Assembly (NCBI RefSeq): GCF_000801105.2
Contig: NC_079515.1
Coordinates: 22,467,407 to 22,531,406, forward strand
From: Raphanus sativus
Taxonomy: Eukaryota; Streptophyta; Magnoliopsida; Brassicales; Brassicaceae
Reading direction: 5' to 3'
DNA length: 64,000 nt
A program made the translations under genes and the position numbers. Below are positions 36,540 through 49,195 of the stretch, in pieces. The notes below the pieces were generated by a model. It saw only the letters and a list, made by a program, of their open reading frames with translations. It was not told where the DNA came from and searched no databases. How positions within the stretch are numbered: position 1 is the stretch's first letter; every line of letters starts with the position of its first letter.

Positions 36540-39500
36540 ATGGATGAAGAAGATTCGTCTATGCTCCCCGAGACCGATCAAGATCGGGACTCCCAACCCC
36601 AATCTCCCTTGCCTATGGAAAGGGAGGCGGCTCAAGACGAATCACCACCGGCGGATTCCGGATCGGCGGTGACTCCTGACCCGACGAGTCCCCAAGAGCA
36701 GCAGCCGCCGCAAGTCGTCGGTCCGAGGTGTGCGCCGACGTACTCGGTGGTGGATGCTTTGATGGATAAAAAGGAAGATGGGCCTGGGCCTAGGTGCGGC
36801 CACACGCTGACGGCTGTCCCTGCGGTTGGCGAGGAAGGGACGCCTGGTTACATTGGTCCCCGTCTTGTCTTGTTTGGTGGTGCCACGGCTCTTGAGGGTA
36901 ACTCTGGTGGCACCGGGACTCCGACTTCAGCTACTCCAAGTGCCGGCATCCGTATGTCTTTTGCTTGCCTCAGTTGTTATCAAGTTAAAGTTGCAACCTT
37001 TGTGAGATTGGCAAAGGCAATAACTTGGTGTAGTAGCTGGAAATGACATTGGATGTTAGAATAGTAGTATTAGCCAATGTTTAGAAATCACTAGTCGGTG
37101 GTTACGCACTTTATAAAGCCATTATTGTTTAATCGTAGACCGATTTTTTGAATCGTTTCGTTAATACCTGATATACGGACCCGATTTTTAGAACACTGGT
37201 ATTAGTAGTACTTAGATCTTGGATCTGTAATTCCATTAGTTTACTTATAGATTCTATGTTATAGCTCTTGCTGAGTTTTGAGGTTCCTAGAGTTTCGCGG
37301 TTGTTATATATAATTAGGGTGTTCTTTTTCTGTGCAGGGCTAGCTGGAGCAACTGCTGATGTTCATTGTTATGATGTTCTTTCTAATAAGTGGACTAGGT
37401 GAGCATAATTTCTTTGTTTTGTTTTCCTATATAACTGCATGAGATACTGTCCTTTTTTTATATGTTTGGATCCTAGTTGATTTGATGAAATGAGGTTACA
37501 GGCTTACACCATTTGGAGAACCACCAACCCCAAGAGCCGCGCATGTTGCAACTGCAGTCGGGACTATGGTAGTTATTCAGGTAGGGGGAAAACAATGCTA
37601 TTATAAGCTTATCAATTGAAGATGGTCATTTTCCCTCAGCTTTGGAAAGTGCTTCTGAATGTTCTATCTGGTGCAGGGTGGAATTGGTCCTGCTGGTTTA
37701 TCGGCCGAAGACCTTCACGTTCTTGATCTCACTCAACAACGGCCACGATGGCACAGGTTTGAAAATAAACCCGCCACTAGTGAACAGAGTTGTTGTTCAG
37801 GGTATAAGCTATATACTTTGTGTCTTGATATAAGCTATGTGCTCTATCCAGGGTTGTTGTTCAGGGTCCTGGACCAGGACCGCGTTATGGACATGTTATG
37901 GCACTTGTGGGACAAAGGTATCTCATGGCAATTGGTGGAAATGATGGTATGCATTTTTCAACGTTTGCTTATCTCAGTATATTATGTTGGAGCATTATAT
38001 TCTCCTTAAAGGTCCTCATTCTGAACCTTTTATTAAACCATTAGGAAAACGTCCACTCGCTGATGTATGGGCCTTGGATACTGCCGCCAAGCCTTATGAA
38101 TGGCGTAAGTTGGAACCAGAAGGAGAAGGTCCACCTCCCTGCATGTAAGTTTGATTACATTCTTTTATAATTGTGTGATTTGCACTGGAGTACTAATGTA
38201 TTTGATATTTGTACGTTGTACCTAGGTATGCAACTGCAAGTGCGCGATCCGATGGTCTTCTTCTCCTCTGTGGTGGAAGAGATGCAAATAGTGTGGTAAG
38301 TGTGATTTTAAATTTTTTGGCTTCTGCGTTGTTGTGAGATGTGAATTGGACTAAGAGAATTAGCAAATTGAAGTATTATATTTCTTCCCAACTAAAAATT
38401 TAGCTGCAATGAAGAGGAGGATGTACCTCCACTCTGCAAAATAAATTAAACAAGAGTTTGTGTTTAAACACACTCTAAAGTATAACAAGCTTAACTTCTA
38501 TCCAAGACTTTGTGAAGCCTCTACGAAAGAAAACGAACTATAACTTCTGTTGTCATCAAAGAAAAGATATTAGCAGTTAGTTGTTTATTGATGACCTTTA
38601 TTTTGAGAAGTTGTCAAATTTGGGTAGAGTAAAATTTGAAACTCAGTGAACTGCCTTGGTCTTGAATGCTTGACTTGTTTTTTTTTTTCAATTGATAGCC
38701 TCTAGCCAGTGCATATGGACTTGCTAAGCACAGAGATGGACGTTGGGAATGGGCCATAGCCCCTGGTGTTTCACCATCTGCTAGATATCAGCATGCAGCA
38801 GTATGGAATTCGTACTCTTTAGATCTCTTATCTGGCCTCATCAGAATAATTAAACTGTTTGATGGCTTATCTAGGTCTTCGTAAATGCAAGACTTCATGT
38901 GTCCGGTGGGGCACTTGGTGGTGGACGCATGGTTGAAGACTCATCCAGTGTTGCAGGTTAGCAAACAACAAGATGCAATTTGAATATCTGATCTGATGTT
39001 TGTGTTGTTGGATGGTCCATGAGGCAATACTTATGTTTCCTTGATAATAGGTGTACCATGTTTAGTCTTCGTTACGCCATTGTTGAAATGTTTCTCACGT
39101 GTAAACGAAAGCTGTATAAAAGAATATGCTGTTATATTAGTGCCAATTGAGGTTGTTTTGGCAATAAAAGTATCACTTAAGCCTTTTAGCCATAGTTGAA
39201 ATGTGTCATTTATAGCCGAGAGCTGTTCATAATTGTTTTATACTAATATGTGCACTGAGTGGACCTACAGTTTTCTGATTATTTAACCTATTGTCTTTGT
39301 ACAGTCTTGGATACTGCAGCAGGTGTATGGTGTGATACGAAATCAGTTGTTACTAGTCCTAGAACTGGCAGGTACAGTGCCGATGCAGCTGGTGGTGATG
39401 CTTCTGTTGAGCTCACTAGGCGTTGCAGGCATGCCGCTGCTGCAGTTGGTGATTTGATATTTATCTATGGCGGTTTACGTGGAGGTAAGGAGAAAAGCTA

Positions 39501-42500
39501 GGCAAGACTTAATTCGATATTTCGATGTACCTATGATGTTCTGATAGTTGTTAAATTTCACAATTTCCTGTGCATGCTTCTCTATGAGGAGGACTGATTT
39601 CTGTGATTGGATTTTTCATTGAATGTGGCACAATATACATCGTATTGCCCGTTTGTGACACTGTAGAGTTGCACTTTCTTAACTAGGTTTTGTTTTCTTT
39701 TTACAAATCTGAGAGATCATATCAGGATTTCTAGTTTTGGATTTCTCCAAAAGTTAGCTCTCTCCGTCTTGTAATCTGTTGCACCATTTTAATTTCAAAA
39801 GATGGCATCACAACAACTTAACTATCTATTGTTGATACTTTAGGGGTTTTACTCGATGGCCTATTGGTTGCTGAGGATCTTTCGGCTGCGGAAACAACAT
39901 ATGCTGCTTCTCATGCTGCTGCTGCTGCAGCAACAAATTCGCCGCCAGGTCGGCTACCTGGAAGGTATGGTTTTTCAGACGAAAGAAATAGGGAGTTATC
40001 TGATTCAGCCACCGATGGTGCTGTTGTGTTGGGAAGCCCTGTTGCACCCCCCGTAAATGGTGATATGTATACTGATATAAGCTCTGAAAATGCAGTACTT
40101 CCAGGAACTCGGTTAGCCAACTTCTTTAAATAGTAATATATCTTTTTTTGTATTGTTAACACGGTGATGTATTTAGTGACGAATATCTAATACAACTTTG
40201 TAGGAGAACAAGCAAGGGTGTGGAGTATCTTGTTGAAGCATCGGCGGCAGAAGCTGAGGCGATCAGTGCTACGTTGGCTGCTGCCAAGGCTCGGCAGGTC
40301 AATGGTGAAGTTGAGCTCCCAGATAGTGGTGGAGAAACTTCACCTAGTGGGACACCTACGTTTTCGCTAAAGCCAGATTCTACGGGATCAATCGGTGTTA
40401 CTCCTGCAGGAATTCGTCTTCATCATAGAGCCGTGAGTGCCGCCCTTATTGTTTTGAGTAACATCTAAAGTCTTGAAATATATTTCTAATACCATGTTCC
40501 TTCATTTACTAGTAATTCTTACTGAGAGTTTCACGAGAAATGCATTTTTGGTTTATAATGGTTCTGGTACTATGTCATTAGGTGGTGGTTGCTGCAGAAA
40601 CTGGTGGCGCCTTGGGTGGAATGGTTAGACAATTGTCTATTGATCAATTTGAAAATGAGGGACGACGTGTCAGTTATGGGACACCAGAAAGTGCAACTGC
40701 AGCAAGGAAATTATTAGATCGACAAATGTCAATCAATAGTGTTCCTAAGAAGGTAAAGATGTTTGTTCTCCACATGAAGTATTGCAATAAAATCTTGTGA
40801 TCCTAGACATGGATTTAAAAAATACAGTAATACATTTGTTAAAAGGGTACAAATCGTGAAATGATGCTTTCTTGGCGTGCCAATGATGAAAATTGAAAGT
40901 ATGTAAGTGATATTGTAAAAGTATAGATATAAATTAACTCCTTGTTTGTGTTACGGCCAACTCATCTGTGAAGATTCCTCTGCTTCTTCTATGTTGTTCA
41001 ACTGGGAATTGGGTGTCTAATGTCTAAAGCTTCACTTAGTAGTTTGCCAAGTGCCTGATCGGGAGCTTCTAATGAACTCTTTTTTTTTTTACTTATGTGT
41101 GAATAGGTGATAGCTCATCTTCTGAAGCCTCGTGGGTGGAAGCCTCCAGTTCGACGCCAGTTTTTCCTAGATTGCAATGAAATAGCTGATCTTTGTGATA
41201 GTGCAGAACGTATCTTCTCTAGTGAACCAACTGTATTACAACTTAAAGCTCCTATCAAAATATTTGGTGATCTGCATGGACAGTTTGGGGATCTTATGCG
41301 CCTTTTTGATGAATATGGTTCACCATCTACAGCTGGAGACATTTCGTAAGTGCACCGCTAAAAATTCTGACATCATTGGCCGCGACTGCTTTTTCTTTTG
41401 ATCTCTTTACTGAGACATTACTCATTCTGTTGTATAATTGTCAGATACATCGATTACCTCTTCTTAGGGGACTATGTTGATCGGGGTCAACACAGTCTAG
41501 AAGTAATCTCCCTTCTTCTTGCGTTAAAGGTAGCTCTAAGCGTATTATGTTAGTTTTGACTTGCTACGGGTGTTCTAGTTGCTTGACCGTACATGGTTTG
41601 ACATTCTAGTCTCGTTACTGCAGGTTGAGTACCAGCATAACGTACACTTAATTCGGGGAAACCACGAAGCTGCGGATATTAATGCCCTTTTTGGCTTCCG
41701 AATAGAGTGTATTGAGCGAATGGTAATGTGTTCTGCTTTTAAATCTCTCGTTTCCATTCCATGTTTAGTTGTCTCATACTGTGGTTGCTTTGCAGGGTGA
41801 ACGTGATGGAATCTGGGTGTGGCACCGAATAAACCGTTTGTTTAATTGGCTACCTCTGGCTGCATCGATTGAGAAGAAAATTATATGTATGCATGGGGGT
41901 ATTGGTCGTTCTATAAATCATGTGGAGCAGATTGAGAACATTCAACGTCCAATTACAATGGACGCTGGCTCCATTGTGCTCATGGATTTATTATGGTCAG
42001 TACATGTCCTTTGTAGGTTGTTCATGCTATTCCTTTGGTTGAAGTCTTACTAGTTTATTAATTTGGAATTTGTTTAGGTCGGATCCGACTGAAAATGACA
42101 GTGTTGAAGGTTTAAGGCCCAATGCTAGAGGCCCTGGATTGGTTACTTTTGGGGTGAGTAATTTTCTTTTGTTTCAAATTTATACGGTGTCTGAAAGTCT
42201 GTTTTTGTCTTCCTTGAATTCCCAGTAACTTACCATATGAAGACGTGTTTATTACTTTTTTTACCTGTACTGTTATTGATCAAGACTTGGTAAATGCAGC
42301 CTGACCGAGTGATGGAGTTTTGCAACAACAATGATCTGCAATTAATTGTGCGTGCACACGAATGCGTGATGGATGGATTTGAGCGTTTTGCTCAGGGGCA
42401 TTTGATAACTCTCTTTTCCGCTACAAACTATTGTGGTATGTGCATGGACTCACTAGTGCCAAAAAACTGATCAGATAGCGTGATGTGACTATATATATAT

Positions 42501-42855
42501 ATATATATATGTTTGGTTAGTAACCTTAGACTAACCTCAGGTACTGCAAACAATGCTGGGGCTATCTTGGTATTGGGGAGAGATCTTGTAGTTGTCCCTA
42601 AGCTCATTCATCCGTTACCTCCAGCAATTTCATCAACTGAAGCACCAGAAGGACATACAGAAGACACATGGATGCAGGTTGCCATTGATTCACTTAAGTA
42701 CATTCATAGTTTGACATGAAAATTGGTACTTAGCATGGTATTGGCCTTCTTTTTTTTTTTTTGTGCAGGAGCTGAACGCAAATAGGCCAGCGACACCAAC
42801 CAGAGGACGTCCACAAACAGCAAATGACAAAGGAGGTTCTTTGGCTTGGATGTAA
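36540..42855 (+). CDS. BSL2: Kelch-repeat Ser/Thr phosphatase of the BSU1 family, BSL2-like
   Basis: Twenty-one exons: 36540-36951, 37338-37398, 37502-37580, 37677-37756, 37852-37946, 38045-38144, 38226-38295, 38699-38800, 38875-38956, 39305-39484, 39844-40111, 40204-40432, 40582-40752, 41107-41345, 41445-41529, 41624-41722, 41796-41995, 42078-42153, 42300-42435, 42541-42677, 42769-42855; 995 aa. After a Pro/Gln-rich start come Kelch blades ([63 protein letters not shown]), a linker rich in Ala, then a PP1-like phosphatase with GDLHGQ, GDYVDRG and RGNHE metal-binding motifs. It ends GGSLAWM. BSU1-family enzymes dephosphorylate the GSK3 kinase BIN2 in brassinosteroid signalling and also act in stomatal asymmetric division. 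Position between LSG1 and CRT3 selects BSL2 (At1g08420) over BSL3. Intron 4 contains a decoy acceptor. Confidence 0.96.
42491..42510. repeat. (AT)10 microsatellite in BSL2 intron 19
   Basis: Uninterrupted AT dinucleotides lie about 30 bases upstream of exon 20. Confidence 0.85.
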
Positions 42856-43573
42856 GGTTAGACGAAGAGGCACTCGTGCACATACATAACCGCAACCAAA
42901 ACACTTGTAACGTCCTATGCCGTCTGGTGTTCCTCTTGTGTTTTTTTTGTACAGAAAAGATGAGCAATAGACGAAAGGGTAGAGAAGTCAGTTTTGGTTG
43001 GTGGTTTAGTAGTGATTTGTAGAGTTTTATTCGTTCGGGCTTTGTTGGTCCTCTCTTTCAAAATCTTGTTTTCTTTTTTTTGGTTACCTTCTTCTTGTTT
43101 TGGTTTGTGGTATAGTTTCTTGGCGAGTGGGATACGAGTTATTAGAATGGTAATGGTCGACGTACAATCATCCGTATTAGGGTGTGTATTAGTTGAGGAT
43201 TGGCACTACTGTCTTTTTTTCTATTTATTCTGTATCAAGTAGACGTTTGTGGCTTTTGTATTTTCTTTAAAAAAGAAACTTTCAGTTCATACATTTGTAA
43301 CGTTTGTGTTTATATAATATCAAGATACGAGACTATTTAAACTTTAGCAATATGTTTATGAATATCCAACGCAAGTGACTTATGAATATATAAAATACCA
43401 ATGATTACATTTTACCGGCAAAATGAGAAGAAAAAGGAGTATACGAAATGATACATATTACAATCATTCAAAACTACAAAGACCCAACCAAATGGTTTCC
43501 TAATGCTGACTTCCATGAATACTTGCTTTTATTCGTTATCATTGCCAAATTCCCACCAGGCTACCACTGCGCC
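42856..43573. other. Convergent 3' region, BSL2 and CRT3
   Basis: T/G-rich 3' untranslated DNA of BSL2 to about 43270, then the CRT3 3' region. In Arabidopsis two malate-transporter genes (ALMT1, ALMT2) lie in this interval; none is present here. Confidence 0.55.
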
Positions 43574-46478
43574 TTATAGCTCATCCTACACAAAAATTCA
43601 GAACCATGCAAGTTATACAACTAAGATGCTTTAGCACTAGAACGCATAAACCACTTGGTTACTTACATGGTAATCGTCCATGTAATCACGTCGGTGGTGC
43701 TGCAAAACAAAACATTTATAAAGTTCACTCACTAACATTCCAGGACTAACAGAGTTAAGTAGGAGAACAAAACAACATAACTGCATTAGTCTCAATGTCT
43801 ACGTACCCGTTTGTAACGATGCCTCCTGTCCCTGTGTCCATACCGGTCACCCCTCTCCTTTCGTCTACGTTCCCCTTCTTCTCGAGCTATCCGAGCTTCC
43901 TGCAGTCGTCAATTTGTATGAGATCATATGATTAAGATAAACAGAGGGAGATTTGAAAAGCAAATAAGAACTTGTTTTTGTAAAGTACAAACCTCATCTT
44001 CTCTAGCTTTTTTTTCTTTCTCAGCTTCCGCAAATAACTCCTTCTCAGACTGGTTGGTATAGCAGAGTTATACATAGCACATCAGATTACTAATAAGACA
44101 TTTTCTATAATAAAAAAAAGCATGCAGAGAAACTCATTTGATTTTTTCTAAAAAGAAGATTATCCAAAGGCATGGAGAAATCTACCTCCCTGTGCTGAGC
44201 AAAATAGTCATCCACCATGCTCCTTGCATATTCCGGGTCATCACTGATCAATATATTGTCAAATATTGAACCAGCCTTTACCTGCAGTGACAACATCAAT
44301 TTCTCAATCCAGCTGTGCACTAGATTATGTTGATATTTAATATTGGATGGAATTCAAGAATGATCTAGAGCTTACCTGCCATACTTCAATGCCTGCATAT
44401 CTTATAGGCTTCAGAACATAAAGATCTGGATCATCTTCAAACTCTGAGAAACAAAAACAAAAACAAAAAACAGAAGCTCAAGCTTAGCATTACCAAGAAG
44501 TAATCCACCCCAAACACACAAATAACACATTACATAGAAACATGCCTGGGTTATCTATCCATGGGTTCTTCCATTTTCCCTTGTAGTTCGGGTTCTTGAT
44601 TTTCTGCAGGAAAAAAAGATAATGTTTTAATAAAATGCCAAAAGGGGTAAAAGACATATTGGCCAAATCTATATATAACCACTGATGTCTGTTAAATCAA
44701 GTACCTTTGCTTTCCAAGAACCTTTGTACGCAGGATTAGGGATCATTGGAGGTTCCCAGAGACCGTTTTCTTCCTCATCCCAGTCCTCAGGCTACAAAAA
44801 CAAGGAAAGAGATAAGATAATAAAACATAAAACTTAACAAAACTATCACAAACCAATGAGTTCCAACAAAAAAAAGATCATAAGACCACTACATGAAACA
44901 CAACTATAAACCAATCAACTAAAGAGTACACTTTAACAGTACATACCTCTTTAGCTTTTTGGTCTGGAATTTGCCGCGGAATTGAATCAAAACCCTGTCA
45001 AAAAAAGAAAAGAATCAGTTGCATGAATCAAACTACGAGTTAACAGCATATCAGTATGTGAACTGAATAGCTTCCTCTCAGTACATATAGTGTTTACTAA
45101 ACAAGTTACCTCAGGTTTGACATCCTCAGGGTCATCAATATACTCTCTGTCATCCCAGTCCACAGGCTGCAAAAATCCATTTTCACATTTTAGCAATCCA
45201 CATTGTATTTAAGAAACTTTGGAAACATTACAAAGCATTCAAATAGTTTACCTTCTTTGCATTTTTAACCTTAATCTTCCTTGGAGGAAGGATGTCCCAG
45301 TCTGTGTACATACTGCCAAACTCCCTCTCTTTATTATCAACAAGGACGCTGTAAGAAGCGTCAGGCCGCAGAATAAATGTGTAGAAGTGATTTAACTTGT
45401 CTGTTTCACATTCCAAATCCTTTTTAATCGGATAGTTCTGTCCCTGATATGAGATTATAACATGAAGCTTCTTTGTCTGCGTGCCGCAGATGTCTGGTCC
45501 AAACATGAGACTGCATAGGAAAAAGGAAAGCACTAATGAGAATCCCCAAACACAACACCATCATTTTCATAAACACTAAAACCAACACTTTCATTGTTCT
45601 TTTCCACTATGGTCTCATAACTAAAACCAAGGCAACTCGAGTAAGTATGGATATAACCTTCGCTGAAAGAAGTCACTAAGGGATGATGCAAAAGATTAAC
45701 CTGTAAGGAGTATCACCACCAAATTGCTTCTGGTTAACGTAGCCAGAGAGGAGCTTGATGTAAGCGCCACCACATTCTATGTCTTGTTCGATTTTGACAG
45801 AGTACTGGACAACAAGAGTCCTGTTTTTGTTGCTGAACTCTGGAATCTTTGCAGAAATTGCGTAATGCTTGGCATCATTATAGGTCTGAATGCCTAAACA
45901 CAAAGAGGAAAAAATTGCAAAAGCAAAAAACTCATAAGTTTAAACCAAATAAAGATTCTATTGGCTCAAAGTCAACTTCAAAGATCAAAGGAAATAAAGT
46001 AGGCAACTCCATGCCGTTTACAAAAAAAGACAACATATAAAAAAGATCTTAAACCACTGAAGCATGATCACAGGACACAAGACATGAAAGCAGAGAGCAC
46101 CAGAAACTAAGATTTAAAGTTGAAAGGGTTGACGAAAGGAAGTACCTTTATTGTCAGGATCACCGGGCCATTTACCGGCGGTGTGCTTAAAGGTTCCGGC
46201 TTTGCCTTCGTTTCTCTTCCAATCAGATAAGACCCACCTGCTTTTCCATCCACCTGAACACATCTGACTAAGTTAGAGTTGCAGAAATCTATAAATAGAA
46301 AGCCTAAAGATGGAAACTTTTTTTTTGTTTTAAAAGAGAAAGAGTGTTGTTGTGTGAGATATACTTCACCTTCGAAATGCTCCTCTAGGAAGATCTCGGA
46401 GAAAGCCAAGGGAGTAAGAGTGAGAAGAGAGAAGAGGAAGAGACAGAAAGGCTTTAGCTTGTTTTGAGTTAATCCCAT
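43574..46478 (-). CDS. CRT3: Calreticulin 3 (ER lectin chaperone)
   Basis: Fourteen exons (minus): 46478-46370, 46253-46146, 45893-45701, 45510-45252, 45166-45110, 44994-44947, 44791-44705, 44603-44546, 44443-44376, 44281-44186, 44049-43993, 43899-43807, 43699-43667, 43585-43574; 425 aa. Residues 1 to about 28 are a signal peptide ([17 protein letters not shown]). The lectin domain has [16 protein letters not shown] and LMFGPDICG. The P-domain repeats are [34 protein letters not shown] and the GxW-type [13 protein letters not shown]. The tail is Arg/Lys-rich, as in plant CRT3 and unlike acidic CRT1/2, and ends HDEL, with DEL and the stop on a 12-nt last exon. CRT3 retains and folds receptor kinases such as EFR in the ER. 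Intron 8 uses a GC donor (CCCAG|gcatg). Confidence 0.96.
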
Positions 46479-47634
46479 TTGTTTCAGAATCTCTCTCTTT
46501 CACTCACCAATTGACATGGCTGGGGAATATTGTTTGTGGTTTGATCTTTATAAGCAGGATGAGAAGAAGGCAGAGAAACACAGTGAGAGCATTGACCCAA
46601 TGAGTCGTCGTTTCCCATAATTACAATAACACCCCTTAACGTTTTGTATACTTTCTTTCGTCTTTCCGTCCAAGTCTTGTGTTTTGTTTTTTTAAGTCGT
46701 CGCATAGAATGTTCAAAGTCGTTTTTCCAGCGTAGGAAGTGGGGCAAAATCACCGATGGTTGCTTTACTTTCCTTGTCTGTCGCCATTATGATATGGTCA
46801 TTAACAAAGCTTTGCCTGTGACCAAGTCCACTAATCCTGTTTAACATATTAACTATGATGTACCCTTTTTGTTTTTTTGACAATTGTTCTTGAAACACAC
46901 AGAAATTCCCCTGCGATCAATTATTTTTCATTTCTTCATACAATATATCATTTTACGTATTACTAAAAATAATTAAGCTAACTATGAAAGATGGTGATGA
47001 ATCATGGTTAGCTTAAATATTTTTAGTAATATTTAAAATTTGATAGTTTACATTTTTAACATTAAAATATTTTAAATGTTACCAACAAAGAATTGAGTTA
47101 GTGACTTCAACTCTTAAATGACCAACTATGAATTTACAAAATCACATGTCCAACATAATTTGGATATCAAATTAGAATGTTAATTGCTATGATTCTCCCA
47201 ATTATTAGAAAACGGTAGGTAGTAGTAGGCAATTAGGCATGGACGTTTGGTATTCGATTTGGTTATTTTGGTTTTTAATTTTTAGTATTTTGGTTTTAGA
47301 GATATGTGAATCATTCATTTATCTATGAAATTTGATTCGGATCGAGTTCAATTTTTTTTTTCTGTTTCTGAATCGGTTCGGATAACAATTATAAGAACCG
47401 ACAAACTAGTGTTCCGGTTCGGTTACGGTTAGAACAGTAATATTATTTATTATTGGGACAAACAATGATGTGAGTTATTTGCCTAATAGGTCCCTTGAAA
47501 CAATCCCATTTACAGAATCACCCTCGCCACCAAGAGCTTTAGTAGAATCTCTTATACAAAGAGTGTGCCTGGGAGTCTACTCTAGAATTTTAGTGACCTT
47601 TGCTCCAACCTCCACTATGATCAGCTCAGATCAT
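46479..47634. other. Divergent promoter region, CRT3 and HDA8
   Basis: The CRT3 leader and promoter lie at 46479-46700. Positions 47225-47440 are a GGTTCGG-type repeat remnant (GGCATGGACGTTTGG ... TTCCGGTTCGGTTACGG) only about 200 bp before the HDA8 start. No gene. An ATG at 47617 is in frame with HDA8 but lies outside the conserved N-terminus. Confidence 0.5.
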
Positions 47635-49195
47635 ATGGTCAAACCCCAAACCGACGCCGTAGATGTCTTCTGGCACGAAGGAATGCTCCAACACGACGCC
47701 GTCGAAGGCGTCTTCGACACCGGAGTCAACCCCGGATTCCTCGACGTATTGGAGAAGCACCCTGAGAACGCCGACCGGGTCAGGAACATGGTTTCGATTC
47801 TCCAACGCGGTCCCATCGCTCCCTACGTCAACTGGCTCCCCGGTCGTCCCGCAATCCTCTCGGAGCTTCTAACGTTTCACACTTCAGGTAGTTTTTGAAC
47901 TTTAAGGAAGACACTTTGATCTCTCTCTCTTATCTTGCATACACTCTGATAAAGGAAGACACTTTATAGACTCTGTTTTCTTGCTTACACTTGGGATAAA
48001 GGAAGAGACTTTATGGACTTTGATATCTGCTTTCTCACTTCACTCTGTTAAAAAGGAAGAGGCTTTATGGACTTTGATCTCTGTTTTGTAACATACACTC
48101 TGTTAAAGACAGAGACTTTATAGACTTTGATCTCTGTTTTTTCACTTACACGGCCTTTGTTAAAGGAAGAGACTTTATGGGAGTTTGATCTCTGTTTTAT
48201 TGCATACACTATGTTCCTTGTACAGAATACATAAACAAGCTAGTGGAGGCAGATAAATCAGGAGAAAGGCGCGAGATCTCCGCAGGTACTTTCATGAGTC
48301 CAGGCTCGTGGGAAGCTGCGCTTCTTGCAGCTGGAACAACTCTATCAGCAATGCAACACATTCTTGACAGCCATGGGAAGATAGCTTATGCACTGGTTCG
48401 CCCACCAGGCCACCACTCTCAGCCTACTCAAGCTGATGGGTATTGCTTCCTCAACAACGCAGCTCTTGCCGTGAAGCTAGCATTGGATTCAGGGCGTTGC
48501 TCACGAGTTGCGGTTGTTGACATCGATGTGCACTACGGAAACGGCACAGCTGAAGGGTTTTACAGGTCTGACAAGGTTCTTACGGTGTCGCTGCATATGA
48601 ACCACGGGTCGTGGGGGTCGTCTCATCCGCAGAAAGGGTCGGTTGATGAGCTTGGTGAAGATGTGGGGTTGGGTTATAACTTGAATGTTCCTTTACCTAA
48701 TGGAACCGGTGACAAGGGTTATGAGTATGCGGTGAATGAGCTTGTGGTTCCTGCTGTTAGAAGGTTTGGACCTGATATGGTTGTTCTTGTTTTTGGTCAA
48801 GACGCCAGTGCTGTAAGTTCTTTCTTCCTTTTGCCCCAAAAAACATGTAGACTATCTAACACACTTAGCTCTTTGTACTGTGGGGTCTGCAGTTTGATCC
48901 TAACGGGAGACAATGCCTGACGATGAACGGATACAGAAGGATTGGGGAGATAATGAGGGCAATGGCAGAGGAGCACAGCAATGGAAGGTTGCTTATGGTG
49001 CAAGAAGGAGGGTATCATGTAACATATGCAGCCTACTGCCTCCACGCCATGCTTGAAGGCGTGCTGAAGATTCCAGAACCGCATCTACCGGATCCGGTGG
49101 CTTATTACCCTGAAGATGAAGCTGTTGCTGTTGAAGCTGTTAAGTCAATCAAAAGATACCACTCTGAATATGTTCCATTTCTCAGAGGAACTTGA
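47635..49195 (+). CDS. HDA8: Histone deacetylase HDA8-like (class II related)
   Basis: Three exons: 47635-47887, 48226-48812, 48893-49195; 380 aa (377 recalled for Arabidopsis). The catalytic core has the charge-relay/active-site PPGHHSQPTQADGYCFLNN, the zinc-ligand motif DIDVHYGNGT and the third ligand region GQDASAFDPNGRQ, which is split by intron 2. The substrate-pocket sequence VQEGGYHVTYAAYC is present. These zinc-dependent enzymes remove acetyl groups from lysines; the exact substrate of HDA8 is not settled. I chose ATG 47635 (MVKPQTDAVDVFWHEGMLQ) because it aligns with the family start; ATG 47617 would add six residues. The intron-exon pattern keeps frame. Intron 1 is made of a tandem repeat. 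Confidence 0.95.
47906..48225. repeat. Minisatellite filling HDA8 intron 1
   Basis: Six diverged units of 47-56 bp start at about 47906, 47954, 48001, 48055, 48109 and 48165. The unit resembles GGAAGAGACTTTATGGACTT, then TGATCTCTGTTTT, then CATACACTCTGTTAAA. The array occupies nearly the whole intron up to the acceptor TGTACAG. Confidence 0.85.

Noticed and set aside
37642..38009. Separate small genes inside BSL2
   Set aside because: They are retained-intron readings of BSL2 exons 4 and 5.
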